This document shows positions 56,085 to 64,000 of a stretch of DNA of 64,000 nt, piece by piece. A model generated the notes under the pieces. It was given only the letters and a program-made list of their open reading frames with translations. It had not been told where the DNA came from and searched no databases. The DNA comes from Diplolepis rosae. Taxonomy: Eukaryota > Arthropoda > Insecta > Hymenoptera > Diplolepididae. The position numbers were made by a program, and so were the translations under genes. Where the stretch lies: assembly GCA_030998225.1 (NCBI GenBank), contig JAPYXD010000484.1:5146001-5210000 (forward strand). The letters run 5' to 3'. Positions within the stretch are counted from its first letter, which is position 1. Every line of letters starts with the position of its first letter.

Positions 56085-56935
56085 AGTTCCTGCAGCTCAA
56101 CCTCGGAAGGGGGAAGGATGCCCAGGACCTCCTGATGCAGACTGCCAGGGAGAGGGGGGCTGATGTGCTGCTCATTAGTGAGCAGTACAAGTGGTCCGAT
56201 AACTCTGCTTGGTATCAGGATGCATCAAGGAGGGCCGGCATCCTTGTTTGTAACCCTGATTTGAGCGTCGGGGACTTCCTGGAGACCGACGCGGGGTTAG
56301 TTTGGGTGGAGGTGGCGGGGGTGCGTGTGTACAGCTGCTACTTCTTCCCCGGCGATCCCTTCGATGTCTTTAAGACCCAGATCCTCCTCCTTGAGGAAAG
56401 CCTCCGTGAGGCCACCGGGCGATCCCTCATAGGGGGTGACTTCAACAGTAAGTCGCCCGAGTGGGGTGAGGCCCGCCTAGATAGGAGGGGAATCTTGGTT
56501 GGCGAGATGGTCGCTAGGAACAAACTGATCGTCTTGAATCAGGGCGGGGAATTTACGTTCAGACGAGGAGCAGGGGGGTCAATAATTGATCTCACAATTG
56601 CCGCACCTCGCCTCGCTTCAAGGATAAGCGACTGGTCGCTCCTCGAGGTAATAACCTTGAGTAACCACCGGTGCATCGAATTTACACTAGAACAACGGTG
56701 TCAGGCGGTGGATAAGGGTAGGGGCGGCGAAGGATGGAGCCCCTCCTGGAACACGAGACGACTCAGCAGGGAAAGACTTCGCGAACACCTCGAAGAAACC
56801 AGGCTCATTGACGAGCTTGGTTGGGTCTGCCCTGCTGGGTCGTTTGAAGCTGCTGCGCGCTCGGTGAGGCAGAAGGTGGTCGCGGCTTGTGACTACTCGA
56901 TGACTCGCCGTAAGCGCAGGCAAGCCAAGGGTTCG
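56078..56935 (+). pseudogene. LINE ORF2: apurinic-like endonuclease domain
   Basis: Reads ELKFLQLNLGRGKDAQDLLM, LLISEQY, IGGDFNSKSPEWGEARLDRR, GSIIDLTIAAPRLA, LSNHRCIEFTLEQ: all catalytic landmarks of the exonuclease-endonuclease-phosphatase fold (Asn in LNLGR, Glu in SEQY, Asp-x-Asn in GDFNSKSPEWG, SNHRCI). It would nick the genomic target for target-primed reverse transcription. Intact up to about 56935, where a frameshift occurs (TAG at about 56944 in the continuing frame). Confidence 0.9.
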
Positions 56936-57002
56936 ATGTACGTAGGCAGCCCTACGTCGAGAATGCCTCGCAGCGCGGCGAAATTTCACCCATTCAAAGG
57001 GG

Positions 57003-58240
57003 GATGCTACGCTGCGCGAGGCATGGAAAGGGGCAAAAACAGCTTTGAGGCGAGGCATAAAGAAAAGCCGACTTCAATGCTGGAAAGACTTGATCGGTGA
57101 GGTCGAGAAGGACCCATGGGTTCTCGCCTTCAAAATAGTCACCAAGTGATTGGTGACTAGAAGAAATACCCCGGCCCTGGATAATCCCGATCGAGTCAAG
57201 TACATTGTGCGAAGCTTGTTTCCACACGTGGAGCCGTTCCAAAGACAGGACCGAAGTTCCTGCGTGGTCCGGCGCGAAGAACTCTTCACTCTCGAAGAAC
57301 TAAAGAGAGCGGGTGGAAGGATTAAGGCAAAAACAGCGCCGGGTATCGACGGGGTGCCGAACGAGATCCTCAAAGAGGTGATCGGGGAATACCCGGAGAT
57401 CCTCCTAGAAGCCTTTAACTCCTGTCTTCGGGATGGGAGGTTCTTCGCAGATTGGAAGAAGCAGAGGTTGGTCCTGCTGAGGAAGGGCAACAAACCTCTA
57501 GGGGTTGCCTCGTCGTATAGACCAATATGCTTATTGGATACGATGGGGAAGCTTCTGGAGGAGTTGATTCTACAACGGCTTCGGGCTCTCTTGGTCGGGG
57601 AGAACGGGCTCTAGGAAAACCAGTTCGGATTCAGGAATGGCAGGTCCACTGTGGACGCCATCCAAGCTGTGGTTAACATCGCCACAAATGCAAGAAAAGG
57701 AAGTGGTAAGCGTAAGGGATTCTGTGCGTTGATTAGCATTGACATTCGCAATGCGTTCAATACCGCGAGATGGGACATCTGCATTGAGGCGATGATGCGG
57801 AAAAAGGTTCCAGACTACCTGTTGCGAATGATAGATGACTATCTGAGCGACAGGTGGGTGATATACGAGGGCGAAAAATGGTCTCTCAAAGAAGAGATGA
57901 CATGTGGCGCTCCTTAAAGGTCGCGGGTGGGTCCACTCGTTTGGAACATCATGTACGATGACTTTCTGCGCATGGACCTACCTGCTGGAACGAGCATCGT
58001 CGGCTTCGCGGATGACGCACTTGTGTGCGCCGCTGACGACGTCAGAATCCTAGAGCTGAGGATCAATGAAAGTCTGTGGCGAGCAAAGCGCTGGTTGGAT
58101 GGCAGAGGTCTTAAAATGGCCCCTGAGAAAACCGAGGCTTTGCTCGTTACGGACAGGAGATCCTTCCAATATCCGAGGATTGTTCTCGGAGAGCATGAAG
58201 TCGAGTGGAAAACAAGCATTAAGCTTGAAAAGAAGATTGG
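57003..58240 (+). pseudogene. LINE ORF2: reverse transcriptase domain
   Basis: Continues DATLREAWKGAKTALRRGIK, KSRLQCWKDLIGEVEKDPWV, a TGA at 57147-57149, KTAPGIDGVPNEILKEV, SYRPICLLDTMGKLLEELIL, stop TAG 57612, NQFGFRNGRSTVDAIQAV, SIDIRNAFNTARWD, CGAP, stop TAA 57915 (family has PQG here), SRVGPLVWNIMYDDFLRM, FADDALVCA. SIDIRNAFN and FADDAL are R1-type RT motifs A and C, with the FADD catalytic Asp pair intact. The three stops make it inactive; two of the three can be explained by C-to-T changes. Confidence 0.9.
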
Positions 58241-58903
58241 TGGCGAGCGTGATCCATTCGAAGCTGCTTTATGCAGCTCCGGTCTGGGCCAATGCCTTGC
58301 AAAACCATGCTATCCAGAAGAAGCTGTTCTCGGCGCAGAGACTTGTCGCGCTGAGAATAGTTTCGGCATATACAACTATCTCGACGAGCGCTGTGCTGGT
58401 CCTGGCGAGCGTCCCACCAATAGATTTATTGGCGGAGGAAAGACAGGAAACCTTTCAGCTTCGCAAGGAGCTTACCTGCGTCGACCTGCAGGTAATTGCT
58501 CGCGCGAAGGAGGCCATCCGCAAGGATGGAAGGCGCAGACTCGTCGAGAAATGGCAGATGAGATGGCATGGTGAGCAGACAGGGAGATGGACCTACCGCC
58601 TGATCCCGGAGCTGTTTTAACGCGTACCTCAGGCGCTTTAAGAAGATAGACGAGGAGACGTGTTGCTACTGCGATTTCCCGGTGGATAACGCAGAGCACG
58701 CACTCTTCGTCTGCGCAAAATGGGGTGTGGCTAGAGAGGTCCTCGGTCAGGCGGTGGGTTCCGAACTTACTCCTGACACGATGGTCCCTCTCATGCTCCA
58801 GTCTGAACGGTTCTGGACGCTCATCGAGTCATTCGTCACACTTGTGATGAAGACGAGAGAACTTGATGGGCGTCGAGAGCGAAACAACGGGGAGGGTCAG
58901 TAG
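58215..58903 (+). pseudogene. LINE ORF2: C-terminal region with CCHC finger
   Basis: After a deletion and frameshift near 58215-58245 the frame reads HSKLLYAAPVWANALQ, LFSAQRLVALRIVSAYTTIS, LASVPPIDLLAEER, EKWQMRWHGEQTGRWTYRLI. After another shift at about 58620 it reads RFKKIDEETCCYCDFPVDNA, EHALFVCAKW: a Cx2C...Hx4C finger typical of the R1 ORF2 C-terminus. Ends TAG at 58901-58903. Confidence 0.85.
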
Positions 58904-59170
58904 AAATCGCATCGGGGCCTGCATCCGCGGTCCTGCGTCTCGGGTAGACTTGACTGTCCGCGTCGTTCGGGGGAGGAATCTGTTTGTTTCTCCCCTGGGA
59001 GGCGCGGCTAGTCGGTTATCGTAGTGGGCGTGTGGCCGCGGATGGAAGTTCCGAGCGAACGGATGACGGAAGAGTCGTACGCGACTTTAATGGAACCAAC
59101 CACTCGTGAAGTTTAAAGCCGAAAGGCGGTTCCGCGGGTGGTGTATTGGTTCGAGAGAGGGGGTTTTTTG
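58904..59170 (+). other. LINE 3' UTR
   Basis: GC-rich non-coding tail that returns to AT-rich repeat sequence at about 59165 through GGGGGTTTTTTGG. No obvious poly(A) tail or clean target duplication. Confidence 0.6.
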
Positions 59171-59177
59171 GTTTTAA

Positions 59178-59695
59178 CAGGTTTAACAATTTTTTAACAA
59201 TAATATGTGAAATACGAAAAAAACGTAAGAATACAAAGTTGTTCGTTTCAAAAAAGACTACAAGTTTTGTCTTACGCAGTTTATGAAAAAACATATATTT
59301 TTCGTTTCAATTCCAAAAAATACGTTTAAAATTTATTATAATCGCATCATTTTTTAAAATTTGCCTTGAAGCGATAAGAAAATAAGTTTGGGCAAAAATG
59401 AAATTTATTAATAACATTATTTTTTTGTGTTTCAAATTTTTTTCATGAAAAATAATCTGTTCTCTTTCAAATTAGCCCTTCAATAATAATATTGCTATTC
59501 TTGAAAGCAAAATTATTTATTTTAGCCTGAGGTCTAATTTTCGTGATCGTACTACCTTAAATAAAGTCTACGATTATTTTTTCTTTTTGAGAGATTTGGA
59601 AGAAAATAAATTATTTTAATCATGTAATTTATTAAAAAGTTACTCAAATGTATACAGAACATCGAGCACGAAGCGCGAGTGTCATGATGAGAATG
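59178..59695 (-). repeat. CATTCTCATCATG family, portion right of the LINE
   Basis: Body AACAATAATATGTGAAATAC, then a nested GGTAGTT arm (59333-59556), then TTTTTGAGAGATTTGGAAGA, GAGCACGAAGCGCGAG and the terminal CATGATGAGAATG at 59695. With 54567-55030 this forms one repeat split by the LINE. Confidence 0.78.
59333..59556. mobile_element. GGTAGTT-family foldback, right arm only
   Basis: TAATCGCATCATTTTTTAAA, GAAGCGATAAGAAAATAAGT and GAGGTCTAATTTTCGTG lead to the terminal ACTACC at 59556, followed by TTAA (59557-59560). The left arm is missing. Confidence 0.8.
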
Positions 59696-59749
59696 TGTTC
59701 CTTAAGGCCGATAGAGCCTTAAGTAAATTGAATTTTCTGTTTCACTTAA

Positions 59750-60302
59750 CCCTTAGATGACACACTTCAAAATAATTGCATAAATGACACAAGGGGTCTT
59801 TTGAACCCCAGCGTGAAAAAGTGTCGATATTTCATAGTTTTCAATACATTGCTCTGAAAATTTAACAGGATATATTTGAATACTTCTAAAACAATGGTAT
59901 AACATGACCTTGATCAGATTTTGTTGTGAACATATTTTTAAAAATTATTGAAAAATTGTTTTCTTAAATTTTCGACTTTTCACGTAAATAACCACATCTT
60001 TGTTAATTTGGAATATTTTTTGCTAAAAATTGAAGGAAGTAAGCTTGAAGTACTACACTTTAAAATAGAACTGGTAGTTATTGTGAGCTCACATTGTGGG
60101 ATTCTTTGGACCCCAGACTGGAAAGGTACCTTCTTCCTAGACGCCAGCCAACGAACTGATCTGCCCTATACTAATAGAGGGGTAGTTGCATGTCCCAACT
60201 AAAGGTAGATGGGGCCTCAAGTCTCAATTCGAGCGGGAATATATAAAAAATTACATCCGAAAATGACGTGGGGTTCACTGGACCCCATGTGTCAACTAAG
60301 GG
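59750..60302. mobile_element. piggyBac-type MITE
   Basis: TTAA (59746-59749) then CCCTTAGATGACACA; the right end is TGTGTCAACTAAGGG followed by TTAA (60303-60306). The CCCTT start with a TTAA duplication is the piggyBac signature. A subterminal GGGGTC...GAACCCCA / TGGGGTTC...GACCCC pair also mirrors. 553 bp, non-coding; it interrupts the flank of the neighbouring repeat. Confidence 0.88.
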
Positions 60303-60306
60303 TTAA

Positions 60307-60419
60307 ACTGAAAAAGAAATTTAGTGAATTTGAGAAAATGAGTAATTCACATCATCTTTAATATTATAAAATTGGTTTGAGCTTCAGTATTAAATTATAA
60401 GAAATAAACTTAAATGTAT
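60307..60419 (-). repeat. flank of the CATTCTCATCATG repeat, resumed
   Basis: GAAATTTAGTGAATTTGAGA, TATTATAAAATTGGTTTGAG and GCTTCAGTATTAAATTATAA continue the same flank seen at 29231-29420, separated from 59696-59745 by the piggyBac MITE. Confidence 0.75.
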
Positions 60420-60570
60420 GCGAAGAGTACAAGACCGAGCGCGAAGCGCGAGGTCCAGAAAGATCGGAGCACGAAGCGCGACGATCAAATTGCGCGCCCT
60501 AGGCGCGCTCAAGCTTGCGAGCGAAGCGAGCTGTGCGCGATGAGAATGTGCCCGCGAAGCGGGCAGATTT
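60420..60570 (+). repeat. cluster of small GC hairpins
   Basis: Consecutive perfect short hairpins: GCGC-GAA-GCGC (60439-60449), again with ACGAAGCGCGA (60471), GCGCGCC-CTA-GGCGCGC (60492-60508), GAGCGAAGCGAGC (60519), and GCCCGC-GAA-GCGGGC (60550-60564). A GATGAGAATG lies between the last two. Inverted copy at 46822-46975; worn copy at 36553-36600. Confidence 0.8.
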
Positions 60571-60770
60571 TTGTAAGTGGGGTAGTGTAAGGGCTGACCT
60601 TATTAAATCCCTACTAGAAAGTCTAGTAGGGCCAACCTCGACAAAAGCGTTACGTTACCGACGGGTCCCTGACTAATTTTCCACGCTAGATCCCGACTAG
60701 AAATAGGGAAAACTCGTCGGGGCCCCACTAGACCCCTATCGAAATTTCTACACGGGGGTCTTTATTAAAT
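60571..60770. repeat. GC-richer repeat block ending AATTTCTACACGGGG
   Basis: Words CTACTAGAAAGTCTAGTAGG (a hairpin), GACGGGTCCC, CGACTAGAAATAGGG and GGGGCCCCACTAGACCCC, finishing AAATTTCTACACGGG at 60749-60763, the same end motif as 41828 and 63323. Confidence 0.5.
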
Positions 60771-61118
60771 TATCGGACGGCGATTAATAGTCTTTGTGAT
60801 TTCGCAGAGTACCGTATCTACTTCATAATAATATTGTTTTGTTTTTGAAATCGTTGAAAAAAGTTGTTTAAAATGTTGCAAAAACGATGTTTTTCAGCTA
60901 TGTAGATGGGATTTTATAAAAAGCACTGCAGCTATTTTGAGCTTTTTTTAGTGGGATAATAAAAACATAAAAGGGTGTTCATAAAAACGTATTATATGTA
61001 TTTGAATATCCTTTTGCGGTATCACAGAGACATCAAAATGCCCCTTTTTTAAAGAATCACACATATACATATAATATGATTCTGAATTTTTCGTAGGAAG
61101 GATAAAGAATTGGCATAT
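60771..61118. other. non-coding, nothing recognised
   Basis: AT-rich spacer. Confidence 0.3.
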
Positions 61119-61120
61119 TA

Positions 61121-61414
61121 CACTGTTAGAAATTTCTGTATTAAACTTCCATTACATGTAATGGAAGTTTTTTTCAGTAACGTATATTAAATTTGAAATA
61201 CTTTCATCTTAAAAAATACAAACTTTTATTTGAATTCTAATACACATGTGTATATATTTTAATAATATTTGTTAATTTTAATATATTTTGATTGAAACGT
61301 TATTAGATTTAATATGAATGTTAATTGATTTTTCATAATATACAAATCTATTAATTTTAACTTACTACTTGTATATATTAAAGTCTATTAAAATTAATAA
61401 TATTTTTAACAGTG
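61121..61414. mobile_element. TA-flanked MITE (CACTGTTAGAAAT ends), complete
   Basis: CACTGTTAGAAAT (61121) pairs with ATTTTTAACAGTG (ending 61414) with TA on both sides. The interior contains a perfect palindrome ACTTCCATTACATGTAATGG plus AAGT near 61144. 294 bp, almost entirely A/T. Confidence 0.85.
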
Positions 61415-62312
61415 TAGAGACAAATTTTGCATTGTTCTCGAATATTTTAAATTTAATAAAAACAGCTGAAGGCAAGAACCAAAGTATTCACATGTCAATT
61501 ATATTTAGCAAAATTAATTACACACTCATTGTAAGTAAATCTTCAAATAAGATGAAAAAAAAATCTGGAACCAATAAACAATATATCTTTTATTTAAAGA
61601 TATCCTAGACTGAGAGCAATTCCTGGTGAAAGTAAACAGATAGAAATTGATTAAAATTGTTTTTGACCATCTTACATGAAATCTCTTTATTGGTTGAATT
61701 GATAAAAATTTTACGCGTTATAACAACCAGAATCCTCACGTACTCCGCACATTATTTTCTCTGTGCTCTAACCAATAGATTTGGTCAAAGACATTTTTTA
61801 CTTGAATGTTTTGTTTTGATAGCCGGTATGCATTTCTGGGCATTGCGACCAAAAATCCTGGTCAAAGGAACTAGGTTTTTTATTTTAAATATCTAGTTTC
61901 TTTTAACTATGTTATTTTATTACTATTTCATAACTATGTTATTTCAATGCTACTAATTGTAAGTGACATTTTTCTCAGTGTATTAGCATTCAATCGATGA
62001 AAAAATAATCAGTTATTCTAGCTATTTTGATTTATAAAATATATGGTTTTTTTAAAATTTAAATCAGTGAGAAATGGGTCACTGGTTTGAATTTTACACT
62101 AGAGTTACTTATGGGTACATCTTGTACCTGACATTCGTTATCAAATATTTTTATTTTCTTTTTAGAGTTCAGAATATTTACTGTCTTTGTATAACTTGCG
62201 GCATATGTTTTTACTTCCTACAAAGAGAATGATTTGCTTTACAACTATGAAAACAATAATGAGAAATTCAAAAAAGTATCATAAATGTTCCAGTAATTAT
62301 AGTGTTGAAGAG
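61415..62312. other. non-coding, nothing recognised
   Basis: AT-rich; the ORFs are compositional. TTTTTCTCAGTGTA at about 61971 resembles a MITE end without a partner. Confidence 0.3.
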
Positions 62313-62314
62313 TA

Positions 62315-62540
62315 CACTGTTAAAAATCTTATTAATTTTAATAGACTTTAATATACAAGTGGTAAAATAAAATTAATAGATTTGTGTATTATGTGACATT
62401 AATAAACATTCATATGAAATTTAATAACTTTTCAATCAAAATATATAATATAATAAATAATATAATATATATTAAATTAACAAACATTATTAAAATATAT
62501 ACACATGTGTATTAAAATTAAAGTTTGTATTTTCAAGAAT
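62315..62540. mobile_element. second copy of the CACTGTTA MITE, inverted and truncated
   Basis: CACTGTTAAAAATCTTATTA (62315) onward mirrors the right half of 61121-61414 (AATAGACTTTAATATACAAG, ATACACATGTGTATTAAA), breaking off at about 62540. TA precedes it. Confidence 0.8.
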
Positions 62541-62786
62541 GTTTTATTGGTAGGATAATTCATGACGAAATTTTGATGAAATTTGATTCAGAGTGAGATA
62601 TAGGTTTGAAAATGATCAAGTTGAATTTTTGTGAAACGAGGTTGCCTAACCGGAATACCGATTGTTTTAACTACAGCCATTTTTATATGTAGTTTTATCT
62701 TTTTAGCTTTATTTTTTTCTATTATTTTAAACTATTAAAATGTCGAGCGCAAAAAGCAAGTGTTATGATGAAACTTCGTATTCCTT
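62541..62786. other. spacer with repeat-family remnant
   Basis: GTCGAGCGCAAAAAGCAAGT and GTTATGATGAAAC (62743-62773) are a worn end of the CATTCTCATCATG family. Confidence 0.4.
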
Positions 62787-63323
62787 CCCGTGTGGAAAAA
62801 TTCCATGGCAGCCTATTGTCTGATCTGGCCCAGGTCTGGCAACGTCCAGACCGGCTAGTCTGGGAGTTCTGCTCTGGCTCAGATCTGGCGCTGGTCAGCA
62901 TTCCATAACTAAAAAGTTTGTACGTGGCGAAAGAAATTTTTTTTTTACAAGTTTCGAAAAATTCCTAGGTTAGTAACAAGTTTTTAGAAACAATAATCAC
63001 GCGACCGGAAACAAGTATCTCTTTTTTGCAAATATTGCTACTACTTACTTTATGATTTTTAATCGAAGTTGATAAATGTTGAATTAAAATGGTTTTTCAA
63101 CCAAAACTTTATTAACTGACCACCAATTAGTGGCTAACCAGCCGCGAATTCGTGGCTGACTAGCCACTGGCTTGTGGCTGGTCAGCCGCTGCCCAGCGGC
63201 TGATCGTACAAAAACGTTACAGTTTTGGCCAGCCCCAGACCAGGCCTTATAGTCAGCATCAGACCTGGAAACCAGACAGTCTGGTCTGGCGCTGGCCAGC
63301 GCCATGAAATTTTTCCACACGGG
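62787..63323. mobile_element. MITE with CCCGTGTGGAAAAATT ends and GC-rich interior
   Basis: CCCGTGTGGAAAAATTCCAT (62787) pairs with ATGAAATTTTTCCACACGGG (ending 63323). The interior is two GC-rich blocks of CTGG/CCAG words (TGATCTGGCCCAGGTCTGG; CTGGTCTGGCGCTGGCC) around an AT-rich middle with GGCTGACTAGCCAC / GTGGCTGGTCAGCC words. 537 bp. Same style as 41623-41828. Confidence 0.85.
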
Positions 63324-63868
63324 TTAAAGTTCCAGTAAATTATTTTAAAAAAAAACTTTTATCACAATATTATGTTTCATAACATCTTAACTTCATTTTC
63401 GGATTTCCAAAAACCTTTTTTTTCAATCTACAGTGTTTTTGCTTTTGTAAATATTTAGGTTTAAAGTATTAAATTGTACAAAAAAAATCCTCATAGTCCG
63501 AGTGCTCGAGAGTTAATTGAGACTACCTTCTTTAATTAAAAAAACAGTACATACCTCGGATTAGATATTTTTTTAAAGAACATAGACATGATTAAAATAG
63601 AAATTACTTCTTCGAAAGTAGCGATCTCGAGAGAATATAATTTTGCAGCACGCTGCAATAACTAACGAGTATGATCGTTGAAAGGCGATAATGATGCAGT
63701 ATTATCCGCGGTATAGGAATGAGAGAAAGGGGGTGAACTATTGGCAAATAACGATGATATAGCAGCATAGGGAAAAAAAGAAAAATATTCCCGATTATAC
63801 CATTCTATAGGAGACCATTTCAATAGGGATATACGAGTCAATTCGTTACAAAATGTGGTAATATGTAA
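63324..63868. other. non-coding, nothing recognised
   Basis: No gene seen; a short GCAGCACGCTGC palindrome at 63646. Confidence 0.3.
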
Positions 63869-64000
63869 AATATATAATAACAATAGTAACAATACTTCGC
63901 ATAATGGGGAAGAACAAAACTTGTTTTGTTCATCCCCATTATTGCTTTTTTGTTCTTTCCCATTATGCAAAGTATTGTTACTATTGTTATTATATATGTT
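63869..64000. repeat. near-perfect palindrome at the window edge
   Basis: ATATATAATAACAATAGTAA and CAATACTTCGCATAATGGGG (63870 onward) mirror CCCATTATGCAAAGTATTGT and TACTATTGTTATTATATATG (63959-63999). About 50-bp arms with few mismatches around a 30-bp centre that itself has TGTTCATCCCCATTATTGC. It may continue beyond the window. Confidence 0.8.

Larger units (their letters stand above)
55040..59170 (+). mobile_element. R1-clade LINE, degenerate
   Basis: About 4.1 kb, conspicuously GC-richer than its surroundings. Order: 5' UTR with short tandem repeats, ORF1 C-terminal part with zinc knuckles, endonuclease, reverse transcriptase, C-terminal CCHC finger, 3' UTR. ORF1 and ORF2 overlap in different frames, as in R1. 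Frameshifts (about 56930, about 58230, about 58620) and in-frame stops (57154-57156 region, 57612-57614, 57915-57917) make it dead. No 28S rDNA flanks it, so it is an R1-clade member or copy outside rDNA. It sits within an older repeat. Confidence 0.92.

Overview
This is a eukaryotic, very AT-rich, gene-poor window, most likely from an insect with a large transposon-loaded genome. Supporting this are a multi-exon prolyl 4-hydroxylase alpha gene with GT-AG introns, mariner, hAT, pogo and piggyBac-type elements, an R1-clade LINE, and no bacterial features. Hymenoptera is plausible, but the order cannot be fixed from sequence alone.

One host gene is recognisable: the collagen prolyl 4-hydroxylase alpha subunit (P4HA), on the minus strand. 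Seven consecutive internal exons lie at 27610-27288, 24195-24028, 5497-5325, 5198-4932, 2805-2581, 2504-2439 and 2197-2032. All join in phase and keep the catalytic H-x-D...H...K residues. The signal-peptide exon lies somewhere above 27610 and was not found. The last coding exon lies left of the window. Everything else is intron or flanking DNA built from nested mobile elements.

The most striking object is at 9111-20473, inside an 18.5-kb P4HA intron. It is an 11,363-bp foldback element flanked by a perfect 9-bp target duplication (TCTTAAAGG). It has two mirror-image 760-bp terminal domains. Between them, eight 1,213-1,218-bp tandem units are arranged three in one orientation and five in the other around a 118-bp loop. 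No transposase is visible inside. The architecture resembles Drosophila FB / Mutator-like foldback elements, but the sequence is not one I recognise.

Other regions. 887-1821: internally deleted mariner. 2905-3885: foldback with a tRNA-like insert. 5549-6300, 30361-30939, 35775-36397, 38793-39456 and 59750-60302: elements with TTAA target duplications; only the last has an obvious piggyBac terminus. 20483-21650: 124-bp tandem repeats and a TA-flanked MITE. 22218-23892: mariner carrying a nested 843-bp hAT MITE. 28029-28368: pogo/Tigger-like MITE. 30965-34860: foldbacks sharing a CAAACGTTTCGGCCAC core. 47850-49048: solo LTR with an AAAG duplication. 50062-51460: two more mariner-superfamily remnants. 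55040-59170: GC-rich degenerate R1-clade LINE that split an older CATTCTCATCATG-ended repeat. 60420-60565 and its inverted copy at 46822-46975: clusters of tiny GC-rich hairpins. 61121-63323: further MITEs.

The window therefore records successive layers of transposition, several of them datable relative to each other by nesting or by empty versus filled sites.
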